A stretch of DNA of 64,000 bases from a bacterium. GTDB lineage: Bacteria; Zhuqueibacterota; Zhuqueibacteria; Zhuqueibacterales; Geothermadaptataceae. The translations under genes and the position numbers were made by a program. Positions 1 to 7,718 of the stretch are shown piece by piece; the stretch's first letter is position 1; each line of letters starts with the position of its first letter. A model generated the notes under the pieces. It did no database searches. It was not told where the DNA came from and saw nothing but the letters and a program-made list of their open reading frames with translations. The stretch covers positions 1-64,000 of the forward strand of contig JAJRYV010000077.1 in assembly GCA_024275575.1 (NCBI GenBank), given 5' to 3'.

Positions 1-784
1 ATTCAGCAGGGCTCCACTGCACATAATCACCCGGTGTATCACCATCGCGGCAGACGTTGTTTGAATCGATGGAAGCCTGATTCCAGTCGATGTGAATGAC
101 GGCATTTTTCAATGATGCGGCGCCGGCTGCGGCAAAAGCCTCGGAGACACGCCCCGGTGTCATCCCAGCCTCACCTTCGATGATGTGCACGCGGGGAACG
201 TCCTGGCCATAAAAATCCATCACAGCATAGGCAAGCCCCAACGAAGTCGCGACCCCAACGCCGGAAGCGCCGGTTGACAGGCGAACAAAGGGGACTTGCG
301 GCGTCGGGTGACCGTCGAGCGCCCTGGCATTATATTTTTTAAAGAGCGGCGTATTGGTTGTGGGGTTTCTGCGGAAACCGAGGAGGTCTTCCAGGCGAAG
401 CTGCATTTTCACTTCTGCCGGTAAATGCCCGGGCGTGCCGATGCGGATTATCTCATTGCGCAACGCCCACATGGCATAGAGGCCAAGTGCTTTGTGCCCC
501 GCGGCGTAGGAGATAATATCAGCATCTTTGCGCTCAGGATCGGAAATATCATAATCCATCGTGTTGAACAGAAGCGCTGACACAAAGCGGCCGGATGAAA
601 TCGATCCTCCCGGATGGCCGGACATCGGTACATAATTATACAGCATGGCGCACAGGGTGCGATAGATCAGATCGTAGGTTTCATACTGCTGCAGTTCATC
701 CAGGTTGAGCGGCGTCCCGGATCTTTTCATCTCCTCAGTAACATCGATATATTCATTGCGTCTTGGTCCGAATTTGAACTCCAT
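1..784 (-). CDS. Transketolase-like thiamine-diphosphate enzyme, N-terminal part (runs off the window)
   Basis: About 261 N-terminal residues read on the minus strand, with the C-terminus beyond position 1. The start ATG at 782-784 is preceded by AAAGGAAC as ribosome site. Near residue 63 is SGHPGGSISSG, the conserved N-terminal substrate-binding stretch of transketolases. At about residues 200-230 the reading GEAGMTPGRV...HIDWNQASIDSN matches the ThDP/Mg motif (GDG...N) with Glu in place of the usual Asp. The family moves two-carbon ketol units in the pentose phosphate pathway. It lies 184 bp downstream of the deoC/aldehyde dehydrogenase operon on the same strand, so a role in pentose metabolism is plausible. 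Substrate cannot be judged without the C-terminus. A phosphoketolase or other ThDP enzyme is less likely from the motifs. Confidence 0.75.
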   Translation of the reverse strand, partial: MEFKFGPRRNEYIDVTEEMKRSGTPLNLDELQQYETYDLIYRTLCAMLYNYVPMSGHPGGSISSGRFVSALLFNTMDYDISDPERKDADIISYAAGHKALGLYAMWALRNEIIRIGTPGHLPAEVKMQLRLEDLLGFRRNPTTNTPLFKKYNARALDGHPTPQVPFVRLSTGASGVGVATSLGLAYAVMDFYGQDVPRVHIIEGEAGMTPGRVSEAFAAAGAASLKNAVIHIDWNQASIDSNNVCRDGDTPGDYVQWSPAE

Positions 785-968
785 ATTAGTTCCTTTCGCT
801 TCGGTTTTTTGGAATAATGCCGGCAGGCTAACAGAAATATTATTTTCAGTGTCGAAAATAACAGCTTAACATCGATAAACAAGAAAAAAAAATTGATGGT
901 TGCTATTAAAAAAACAGGCAAAATTATTGATATTTTGACTTCATTTTCAATCCCTGAAAACCATTGGT

Positions 969-1832
969 TTAAAACCCGATGGGGTGCCAGACTGTTTTGT
1001 ATTCGACAAATTGCAGGATTTGTGCGAGTGAAAGTTCATTTGCAGGATTGTCAACGATGCGCTTTAAATTAAACACCGCATCTTCCTTCACCGCAGCACG
1101 CATGTTTTCGTCATTTCTGGCTAAACAGATGGAATCGATTTCCATATGCCCGGCGAGGTGCGGCGCCAGTTCCTCTGCAAAACCCGAAAGCAGATTGATA
1201 ACACCACCCGGCAAATCCGAGGTGGCAAAAACCTCAGCCAACGGTGCGAGCACAGCAGCACCGTCTTGCGCCAGCAAAACCACTGTCGAATTGCCGGAAC
1301 AAGTAATAGCGGCGATCTGCCCGACAAACCGGCTGAAATCGAATTTTTCCGCACAGATTAAAGCAACAACACCCACCGCTTCGGGAGTGGTAAAATTATG
1401 ATGCGGCCCGCTGACCGGATTGACCGCACCGATCAGTTGCTGAAATTTATCAGCAAAACCGGCGTAATAAACCAGGGCATCGATAGCCTGCTCCACAACA
1501 TCATTCGCTTCTGCGGATGAGTACCCCAGGGTTTGCACAAATATCTCGATGAACTCGTTGCGCTTGCCTTCCATCATCTCCGCCATGCGGTAAAGAATCT
1601 GGCTGCGATTATAAGCCGACCGGCCGCACCAGCCGGCTTGCGCTGATTTTGCTGCGGCCACTGCATTGCGCAAGTCTTTTCGTGAAGCCCGGCACAGATG
1701 CGCATAGATTTTTTTCGAATTGAAAAGATAAACAGGGAAACTGCGCCCCGATTCGGTGCGCGGAAAAGCGCCACTGATATAAAGTTTGATCGTTTTCGCC
1801 ACATGTAATTTCGTGCTATTTAAACCGGCCAT
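969..1832 (-). CDS. Truncated aldehyde dehydrogenase-like protein, probably non-catalytic partner
   Basis: This 287-residue protein resembles the N-terminal two thirds of an aldehyde dehydrogenase: an AVAAAKSAQAGW stretch near residue 60, a VVALICAEKF segment where the family has GVIxPWNFP, and a DLPGGVINLLSG segment. It stops before the positions of the catalytic Glu and Cys, so no active site is visible. Its ATG overlaps the stop of the upstream full-length dehydrogenase as TAATG, indicating translational coupling, and GGAGGTG provides a strong ribosome site. Together the two proteins total 781 residues, close to the two-domain ALDH16 family (about 800), whose C-terminal domain is a shortened catalytically dead ALDH fold. 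I infer a split ALDH16 subunit. A decayed duplicate is the alternative, but the tight overlap and intact frame argue against it. Confidence 0.75.
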   Translation of the reverse strand: MAGLNSTKLHVAKTIKLYISGAFPRTESGRSFPVYLFNSKKIYAHLCRASRKDLRNAVAAAKSAQAGWCGRSAYNRSQILYRMAEMMEGKRNEFIEIFVQTLGYSSAEANDVVEQAIDALVYYAGFADKFQQLIGAVNPVSGPHHNFTTPEAVGVVALICAEKFDFSRFVGQIAAITCSGNSTVVLLAQDGAAVLAPLAEVFATSDLPGGVINLLSGFAEELAPHLAGHMEIDSICLARNDENMRAAVKEDAVFNLKRIVDNPANELSLAQILQFVEYKTVWHPIGF

Positions 1833-3316
1833 TATTTCACCTCCACGTAGGATAATAATCCATGCCGCCCGCCTTCACGGCCCCAGCCGCTTTCGTTATA
1901 ACCGCCGAAAGGGCTGGCGGGGTCGAATTTGTTATAGGTGTTGGCCCAGATAACGCCGGCTTTCAAACCTGCAGCGGTTTTGTGTATTTTCGATCCTTTT
2001 TCCGACCAGATGCCGGCGGCGAGTCCGTAGGCTGTGTCGTTGGCTTTTTTAATCGCTTCCGCCGGGGTGCGGAATGTCTGAATCGCCAACACCGGGCCGA
2101 AAACTTCACGGCGGCAAATATTGGCGCTGGAGGCGACGTTATTGAAAAAACAGGGATTGATAAAGTAACCTTTTTCCGGCAACGCAGTCGCGGCTGTTTC
2201 GAAATATTCGTAGCCCTCATTGCGCGCGGCCGCCACCAGTTTTTTGATTTTATCGAGCTCGCTGCGGGAGTTTATGGCGCCAATGTCGGTATTTTTGTCC
2301 AACGGATCACCAACGCGCAGACTGGCCATGCGGTGCTTTAATTTATGCACAAAAACCGGGGCGATAGATTCTTCCACCAGCAAACGGGAGCCGGCGCAGC
2401 ACACATGCCCCTGATTAAAATAGATACCGCCAACGACGGCCTCGACAGCCTGCTCGATCGCCGCATCCTCATAAACGATATGAGCCGATTTCCCTCCCAA
2501 TTCCAGGGTGAGTATTTTCTTGCTCTTCACCGTGCTGCGCGCAATAGTTTTGCCCACTTCCGTCGAACCGGTAAAAGCGATTTTATCGACATCAGGGTGA
2601 TTGACGAGTGCTGCGCCGGTTTTTCCTGCACCGGTGATGACATTAACCACACCGGCAGGCAAGCCGGATTCTTCGATAATTTCTGTCAGCAAAAGCGCCG
2701 TGAGCGAGGTGGTTTCTGCAGGTTTTAAAACCACGCAGTTACCTGCAGCCAGCGCCGGCGCAAGTTTCCATGCCGCCATCAGCAGCGGGAAGTTCCACGG
2801 GATGATCTGCCCGGCGATACCGAGGGGTTGCACTGATTTACCGTTGAAAAGATATTCCAGTTTATCAGCCCATCCGGCAAAATAGAAAAAATTGGCCGCC
2901 AATTGCGGTACATCGAAATCACGGCTTTCTTTGATGGGTTTGCCGTTATCCATGGTTTCAAGCACCGCCAACTCGCGCGACCGTTCCTGAATGATGCGAG
3001 CGATGCGAAACAGGTAACGGCCGCGTTCTTTGCCGCTTATTTTCGACCATTCGCCGTTAAAGGCCTTGCGCGCCGCTTTTACCGCCCGATCGACATCTTG
3101 CGCATCCGCTTCAGTGAGTTCGGCCAATTTTTCGCCGTTCGCTGGATTGATGGTCTCAAAAAATTTTTCACTTTTGCCGCTAACCCATTTGCCGTTGATA
3201 AAGAGTTTGTTCTCTTTTTTAATTTTAACCATGTCTATCGCTTCCGGTGCCGGTGCATATTCGAACTTAAATCTGTCCCCATTCACGGATTCTGCTGAAT
3301 TTTTAACTTTTGCCAT
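1832..3316 (-). CDS. NAD(P)-dependent aldehyde dehydrogenase
   Basis: A complete 494-residue aldehyde dehydrogenase. Visible motifs are IIPWNFP at about 171-177 (cofactor site), KPAETT near 198, FTGSTEVGK at 248-256, LELGGKS with general base Glu272, and FNQGHVCCAGSR with nucleophile Cys306. The enzyme oxidises an aldehyde to the acid. Its position 21 bp after deoC suggests acetaldehyde from deoxyribose-5-phosphate cleavage as substrate (inference). It overlaps the next gene, a truncated ALDH-like protein, by TAATG. About 35 extra N-terminal residues precede the family core. This domain keeps the catalytic Cys, as in bacterial rather than mammalian ALDH16. Confidence 0.92.
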   Translation of the reverse strand: MAKVKNSAESVNGDRFKFEYAPAPEAIDMVKIKKENKLFINGKWVSGKSEKFFETINPANGEKLAELTEADAQDVDRAVKAARKAFNGEWSKISGKERGRYLFRIARIIQERSRELAVLETMDNGKPIKESRDFDVPQLAANFFYFAGWADKLEYLFNGKSVQPLGIAGQIIPWNFPLLMAAWKLAPALAAGNCVVLKPAETTSLTALLLTEIIEESGLPAGVVNVITGAGKTGAALVNHPDVDKIAFTGSTEVGKTIARSTVKSKKILTLELGGKSAHIVYEDAAIEQAVEAVVGGIYFNQGHVCCAGSRLLVEESIAPVFVHKLKHRMASLRVGDPLDKNTDIGAINSRSELDKIKKLVAAARNEGYEYFETAATALPEKGYFINPCFFNNVASSANICRREVFGPVLAIQTFRTPAEAIKKANDTAYGLAAGIWSEKGSKIHKTAAGLKAGVIWANTYNKFDPASPFGGYNESGWGREGGRHGLLSYVEVK

Positions 3317-3337
3317 CTATTTTCCTCGGTAATAAAA

Positions 3338-4300
3338 TCAATCCAGTGAAAAGGACTTTTCGTACGCATAACGCCCGGTGATTTGTTTATAAACCTGTTT
3401 GAGTAAATCGTTGAGCAAGCTACTGGCGCCGAAACGAAATAATTCCGGTGTAAGCCAACGCGGCCCCATCACCTCATTGACCATGCAAAGGTAATGAATC
3501 GCCTGTTTGGCATTGCGAATGCCGCCAGCCGGTTTCATGCCGATGATTTTTCCTGTGCGCTCGTAAAAATCCAATATCGCTTGCAGCATGATGAGCGTCA
3601 CCGGCATCGTCGCCGCCGGTGAGACTTTTCCGGTTGATGTTTTGATAAAATCGGCGCCGGCCTGCATGGCAATTTCCGATGCCAGTCGCACATTGTCACA
3701 GGTTGCCAGTTCGCCTGTTTCAAGAATAACTTTTAAATGGGTGTCGCCGCAGACTTCTTTCACCTGCACAATTTCGTCATAAACCGTTTGATAATCGCCG
3801 GTGAGGAAAGCGCCTCGATTGATCACCATATCGATTTCGTCTGCGCCGGCTGATACTGCATCACGCACATCGCGCAAGCGGGTTTCGAGCAATATCTGTC
3901 CGGCCGGAAACGCAGTCGCCACAGAAGCGACGCGAATTTTTGTTCCTGCGAGCGCTTCTTTTGCCGTTGCCACCATCGCCGGGTAAACACAAACAGCGGC
4001 CACCGTAGGAACGGCTTTAAAATTTTTGTAGTGCGATAATTCTTCACTAAATTCAGCCGTGACCGGAAAGCGGGCTTTGCTGCAGAGCTGCCGTACTTTG
4101 CCAATCGTATCAGCGCCTTCCAGTGTTGTCAAATCGATCATTTCGATACATTTGTAAATTGCCGCGAGCTTCGATTGTTTTTTAATGCTCCGCCGGGTGA
4201 ACGAAAGCGCCCGTTCGCCAAGCATCACTTCATCGATGGGTTCCGCTAAAATCGGTACATGAACACCATCATGTTTTTGAATCGATATTCCATTTTGCAT
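3338..4300 (-). CDS. deoC: Deoxyribose-phosphate aldolase
   Basis: Catalyses 2-deoxyribose-5-phosphate to glyceraldehyde-3-phosphate plus acetaldehyde. Three active-site residues are visible by family alignment: Asp157 in DEIDMV, Schiff-base Lys220 in DFIKTSTGK, and Lys256 in GMKPAGGIR. At 320 residues it is longer than E. coli DeoC (about 259), with roughly 50 extra residues at the N-terminus. AAAGG lies six bases before the ATG. It is the first gene of an operon with a dehydrogenase and a truncated dehydrogenase, which would oxidise the acetaldehyde. Thymidine phosphorylase (deoA) is about 15 kb away in the same window. A promoter-like region with an inverted repeat precedes it. Confidence 0.93.
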   Translation of the reverse strand: MQNGISIQKHDGVHVPILAEPIDEVMLGERALSFTRRSIKKQSKLAAIYKCIEMIDLTTLEGADTIGKVRQLCSKARFPVTAEFSEELSHYKNFKAVPTVAAVCVYPAMVATAKEALAGTKIRVASVATAFPAGQILLETRLRDVRDAVSAGADEIDMVINRGAFLTGDYQTVYDEIVQVKEVCGDTHLKVILETGELATCDNVRLASEIAMQAGADFIKTSTGKVSPAATMPVTLIMLQAILDFYERTGKIIGMKPAGGIRNAKQAIHYLCMVNEVMGPRWLTPELFRFGASSLLNDLLKQVYKQITGRYAYEKSFSLD

Positions 4301-4328
4301 GAGAAGCCTTTTTATCTATTCATTTTTA

Positions 4329-4379
4329 TAAATATGTAAAATATGGTTGATTCACAAGGATATTCATATGCTTGTGAAT
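4329..4379 (-). promoter_or_regulatory. Candidate promoter and operator of the deoC operon
   Basis: A perfect 9-bp inverted repeat, ATTCACAAG (4350-4358) and CTTGTGAAT (4371-4379), with a 12-bp spacer, lies 50-79 bp upstream of deoC. On the minus strand one arm contains TTGTGA (4357-4352), 17 bp before TATTTA (4334-4329), a plausible -35/-10 pair. A repressor bound to the repeat would cover the -35. This rests on sequence pattern alone. No regulator gene adjoins it. Confidence 0.4.
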
Positions 4380-4386
4380 TTGCGTA

Positions 4387-4408
4387 GCTGCATGTCTTAA
4401 TATGCAGC
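4387..4408 (-). other. Hairpin downstream of the DEAD-box gene
   Basis: GCTGCAT (4387-4393) and ATGCAGC (4402-4408) form a 7-bp stem with an 8-base loop just after the helicase stop at 4416. There is no T-tract, so it is at best a weak terminator or a 3'-end stabilising stem. Confidence 0.35.
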
Positions 4409-4415
4409 AAATATC

Positions 4416-5675
4416 TTATTTTCCCTTCTTTTTGGGTTTCTTAATTTTCTTTTTCGTCTTTTTGCGCGGTAAAATTTCAGCTTCATCGATCAGTTTTTGT
4501 AAAGGACTAGTTTCGACCGTCGGATCAATCGTCAGCGAATAGCCTTTTTTGCTGATTTTAATCACCTCAATATTTTTATCGAGCAAGCCCTGGATTTCTT
4601 CGAGCCGTTGCCGCTCCTCAGCACTGCAAAATGAAATTGCAATGCCTTTGTTTAAACCGCGGCCGGTGCGGCCGACGCGGTGCACGTAATTTTCAGCAAC
4701 CTCCGGCAAATCGTAATTGACGACGAATCGCACATCGGGAATGTCGATGCCGCGCGCGCTGACATCAGTGGCGATAAGCAGGCCCTCTTCGCTTTTTTTA
4801 AAGCTTTGCATCACCTCGCTGCGCAGGGACTGTTCCTTGTCGCCGTGCAGTGTGACCGATTCGATGCCACAACGTGCCATCGCTTTTGCCACCCGTTCGG
4901 CGCGAACGCGGGTGCGCACAAAAGCGATAATTTTTCGCTGTGGATTTTCTTTGATAAAACGCTCGAGAAAAAAGCGCTTATCGTCCATTTCAACAAACAT
5001 GACAAAATGCACAACATTTTTCGAAACCGGGTCGTTCGGCGAAATCTGGATGCGTACCGCGTTGGATTTAACTTGCGAATACGCCAGTTTTTTAATTTCA
5101 GGGTTGATCGTCGCTGAGAAAAATAACGTCTGGTGCCGCCGGCGCCGCAAAATTTGTTTGATGGATTTGATGTCATCGATAAAACCAAGATCCAGCATGC
5201 GGTCGGCTTCATCGAGAATCAGCGTATCGATGTTGCGTAATTCGAGCGCTTTCTGATGCACCAGATCGAACAAACGCCCCGGCGTTGCGATGAGCACATC
5301 GATGCCGTTTTGCAGTTTCTGAATTTGTGCATCCTGCTCGACGCCGCCAAAAAGTGCAAAGGATTTGACGCGCGTATATTTTGCAAGTTTATTAAAAACC
5401 TCACCGATTTGTGCAGCCAATTCCCGCGTCGGCACCAAAACGAGACATTTGATCCCGTTTGAGCGACGGCTCGATTTGCTGCTATGAATTCTGTCGATCA
5501 CCGGAATGGCAAAGGCAGCGGTTTTTCCCGTTCCGGTTTGCGCCACCGCCAGCACATCCTCACCCTGCATGATCGAAGGGATGGATTTGTATTGAATATC
5601 AGTGGGTTTTTTAAAGCCCAGCCGCTGTAGGTTGTTTTTTATTTCCGCAGAGATATCGTATTGTGAGAATTTCAT
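4416..5675 (-). CDS. DEAD-box ATP-dependent RNA helicase, RhlE-like
   Basis: All core motifs of a DEAD-box helicase are present in 419 residues: the Q-motif region FKKPTDIQ (21-28), Walker A AQTGTGKT (45-52), PTREL (82-86), TPGR near 121, DEAD (155-158), SAT (187-189), ATDVSARGID near 312 and HRVGRTGRG (342-350). The final 20 or so residues are almost entirely lysine with a few prolines, a basic tail typical of RhlE-type helicases that helps bind RNA. Likely cytoplasmic, acting in ribosome assembly or mRNA decay, possibly at low temperature. It is a single gene flanked by deoC and a PLP enzyme on the same strand, with no sign of functional linkage. Confidence 0.95.
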   Translation of the reverse strand: MKFSQYDISAEIKNNLQRLGFKKPTDIQYKSIPSIMQGEDVLAVAQTGTGKTAAFAIPVIDRIHSSKSSRRSNGIKCLVLVPTRELAAQIGEVFNKLAKYTRVKSFALFGGVEQDAQIQKLQNGIDVLIATPGRLFDLVHQKALELRNIDTLILDEADRMLDLGFIDDIKSIKQILRRRRHQTLFFSATINPEIKKLAYSQVKSNAVRIQISPNDPVSKNVVHFVMFVEMDDKRFFLERFIKENPQRKIIAFVRTRVRAERVAKAMARCGIESVTLHGDKEQSLRSEVMQSFKKSEEGLLIATDVSARGIDIPDVRFVVNYDLPEVAENYVHRVGRTGRGLNKGIAISFCSAEERQRLEEIQGLLDKNIEVIKISKKGYSLTIDPTVETSPLQKLIDEAEILPRKKTKKKIKKPKKKGK

Positions 5676-5720
5676 TTTATATTACTTGTATAAGTTTCAG
5701 ACTGCTTTCAATGCAGCCCA

Positions 5721-6668
5721 TCACAACCACGGCAGGTGTTTCAAATCAACGTTGCCGCCTGAAATAATAATGCCGATACGTTTTCCGGCGCAGGAAATTT
5801 TGTTTTTCATGATCGCTGCAACGGGTACGGCGGAAGAGGGCTCGATAATGATTTTCATCCGTTCCCAGATAAACTTCATCGCCGCGATGATCTCATCTTC
5901 CTCCACTGTGACGATGTCATCGACGAATTCGCTGACACAGGCAAATGTTTTATCGCCCAACGCCGTGAGCAGTCCGTCGGCGACGGTGTTGGGTGGAAAA
6001 GGCGGCTGCAGCTTGCCGGTTTTGAATGATTTTAGCGCATCGGCAGCATTGGCCGGTTCAACGCCGATGACCTTTGTTTTCGGTGAAATAAAACGGGCGC
6101 AAAGCGCGGTGCCGCTGAGCAAACCGCCGCCACCGATCGGCGTCAATATAAAATCAGGCACCGGCATGTCCTGTAGAAATTCCGCCGCAGCCGTCGCCTG
6201 CCCGGCGATGATGCGATAGTCATTGTAGGGATGCACCAGCGTCGCTTTGCACTGATCGATGACTTCTTCGAGCGTTGCAGTACGGGCTGCAAGGGTATTT
6301 TCGCAATACTTAATACGACCGCCATAACCTGCGACAGCCAGCTTCTTGACTTCAGCTGCGTTCTTCGGCATGACGATGTAGGCCGGGATGTCACGAATTT
6401 GCGCCGCGAGTGCCAGCGCAGCCGCATGGTTGCCGGAAGAGTGGGTCGCAACGCCGCGTGCGGCTTCGTTTTCCGGCAGAGAAAAGACAGCGTTGCAGGC
6501 GCCGCGAAACTTGAAAGCGCCGACGCGTTGAAAATTTTCACATTTTAAAAAAACAAACGCCCCCGAAACCTTGTCCAGCGTACGGGAAGTCAAAACAGGG
6601 GTGCGGTGTGCGTAGGGGGCAATGCGCTCCGCCGCATAATGGATATCTTCCAAAGTGACCGGAAACAT
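5721..6668 (-). CDS. PLP-dependent threonine/serine dehydratase or serine racemase
   Basis: A 315-residue fold-type II PLP enzyme. The Schiff-base lysine is Lys53 in GAFKFRGA, SSGNHA (77-82) is the substrate-carboxylate loop, and GGGGLL (179-184) is the phosphate-binding glycine loop. The length fits catabolic threonine dehydratase or serine racemase. It lacks the C-terminal ACT regulatory domain of biosynthetic IlvA. SGGNVD near the C-terminus is typical of the racemase/TdcB group. Substrate preference between L-threonine, L-serine and hydroxyaspartate cannot be decided from the sequence. Confidence 0.85.
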   Translation of the reverse strand: MFPVTLEDIHYAAERIAPYAHRTPVLTSRTLDKVSGAFVFLKCENFQRVGAFKFRGACNAVFSLPENEAARGVATHSSGNHAAALALAAQIRDIPAYIVMPKNAAEVKKLAVAGYGGRIKYCENTLAARTATLEEVIDQCKATLVHPYNDYRIIAGQATAAAEFLQDMPVPDFILTPIGGGGLLSGTALCARFISPKTKVIGVEPANAADALKSFKTGKLQPPFPPNTVADGLLTALGDKTFACVSEFVDDIVTVEEDEIIAAMKFIWERMKIIIEPSSAVPVAAIMKNKISCAGKRIGIIISGGNVDLKHLPWL

Positions 6669-6779
6669 GGCTTTTCCCTTCCTGGTTAAAAAAATGATTT
6701 TTTCTTCTCTGCAATGTAGGAAACCCAGCTGATTGAATGCAACGGGAAAAGGTCGTTTTATCGTATAAATTTCGCAAAA

Positions 6780-7718
6780 CTATCGTTGAGCCGGGGGCCG
6801 CAAAAACTTTGAAAAACTATTATCGAGTTGTAAAAGTGCCTCGAAAACAAAATTGGCGGCATCGACGAAAAAATCCTGATCGATATGCTCGAATGTATCT
6901 TCCGGCTGGTGGTAAAACGAGTGATCTTCAACACCGAAGTAAATAAATGGTATTTGAACGCGGTGAAAGACACGATGATCAGAAGCGAAAGTCCAATCCT
7001 GATATCGGGGTTCCGGCGTATCGTGCCCCCAGCGAATGTTGATGCGCTGCTCTTTTTGCACAACAGACGATAACCGCGTCTTTAAAACCGGATAATGACT
7101 GGCACCGGCGATAAATAATTCATTCTTCGGACTGATGCTGATCATATCGATATTGAAATTCAGCTTCAGATTTTCACGGTTGAAGGGCAGGTTTTCAATA
7201 AAAGCACGGGCGCCGGCCGAGTTCAGTTCCTCGGCATCAAAGGCGCAGAAAACAAGATCGTGCTGCGGTTTGTTTTTTGAAAAGTAATTTGCGATTTCCA
7301 GCAATGCTGCGACACCGGAGGCATTGTCATCTGCACCGTTGAAAATCTCACCATTTTTAATCCCGAGATGATCGTAATGCGCTGAAACGACGATCGTGCC
7401 GGCATCTGTTTTACGGCCTTTTATCAAACCGATGAGATTGACGCCTTCAGTGCAGGTGAGCCGTTCGGTTTCAACTGTGAATTTTTGTGAAAATGACTCG
7501 AACAGGGGTTGCAGCTGCAAACGATAGAAATAACCTCGGAGGTAATTGCGGGCGAGTTCAGCGCCGCGGCTGCAGGTCCTCCGGCCTGAAAGTGAATCAG
7601 CTGCGAGAATTTTCACATGTTGCAGGAGTCGTGCGGCATCAATTTTCTGTTCTTTGGCAGCGAGTGGAAAAGTTAAAACCACAAGCAACAGAATAAAATA
7701 ATAATTCGATTTTTTCAT
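6780..7718 (-). CDS. Secreted M28-family zinc aminopeptidase (short form)
   Basis: Residues 1-21 form a Sec signal peptide (KK, hydrophobic core, LAAK). The M28 metal ligands and catalytic residues are in order: His114 and Asp116 in AHYDHLG, Asp130/131 in GADDNASG, Glu163/164 in DAEELN, Asp191 in NIDM, and His280 near SFYHQPEDT. The product is a periplasmic or secreted exopeptidase with two zinc ions. Its ATG overlaps the TGA of the upstream M28 gene by ATGA, so the two peptidases are translated together. The unrelated lengths (312 and 496) suggest different substrates rather than a recent duplication. Confidence 0.9.
   Translation of the reverse strand: MKKSNYYFILLLVVLTFPLAAKEQKIDAARLLQHVKILAADSLSGRRTCSRGAELARNYLRGYFYRLQLQPLFESFSQKFTVETERLTCTEGVNLIGLIKGRKTDAGTIVVSAHYDHLGIKNGEIFNGADDNASGVAALLEIANYFSKNKPQHDLVFCAFDAEELNSAGARAFIENLPFNRENLKLNFNIDMISISPKNELFIAGASHYPVLKTRLSSVVQKEQRINIRWGHDTPEPRYQDWTFASDHRVFHRVQIPFIYFGVEDHSFYHQPEDTFEHIDQDFFVDAANFVFEALLQLDNSFSKFLRPPAQR

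Noticed and set aside
448-633. Short open frame on the minus strand inside the transketolase-like gene
   Set aside because: It lies in another frame of a gene with clear transketolase motifs, and has no ribosome site or recognisable sequence.
1832-1834. Possibility that the two ALDH genes are one gene broken by a stop mutation
   Set aside because: The junction is a TAATG overlap with a strong GGAGGTG site, the second protein begins with its own Met, and the frames differ, so deliberate coupling fits better than a nonsense mutation.
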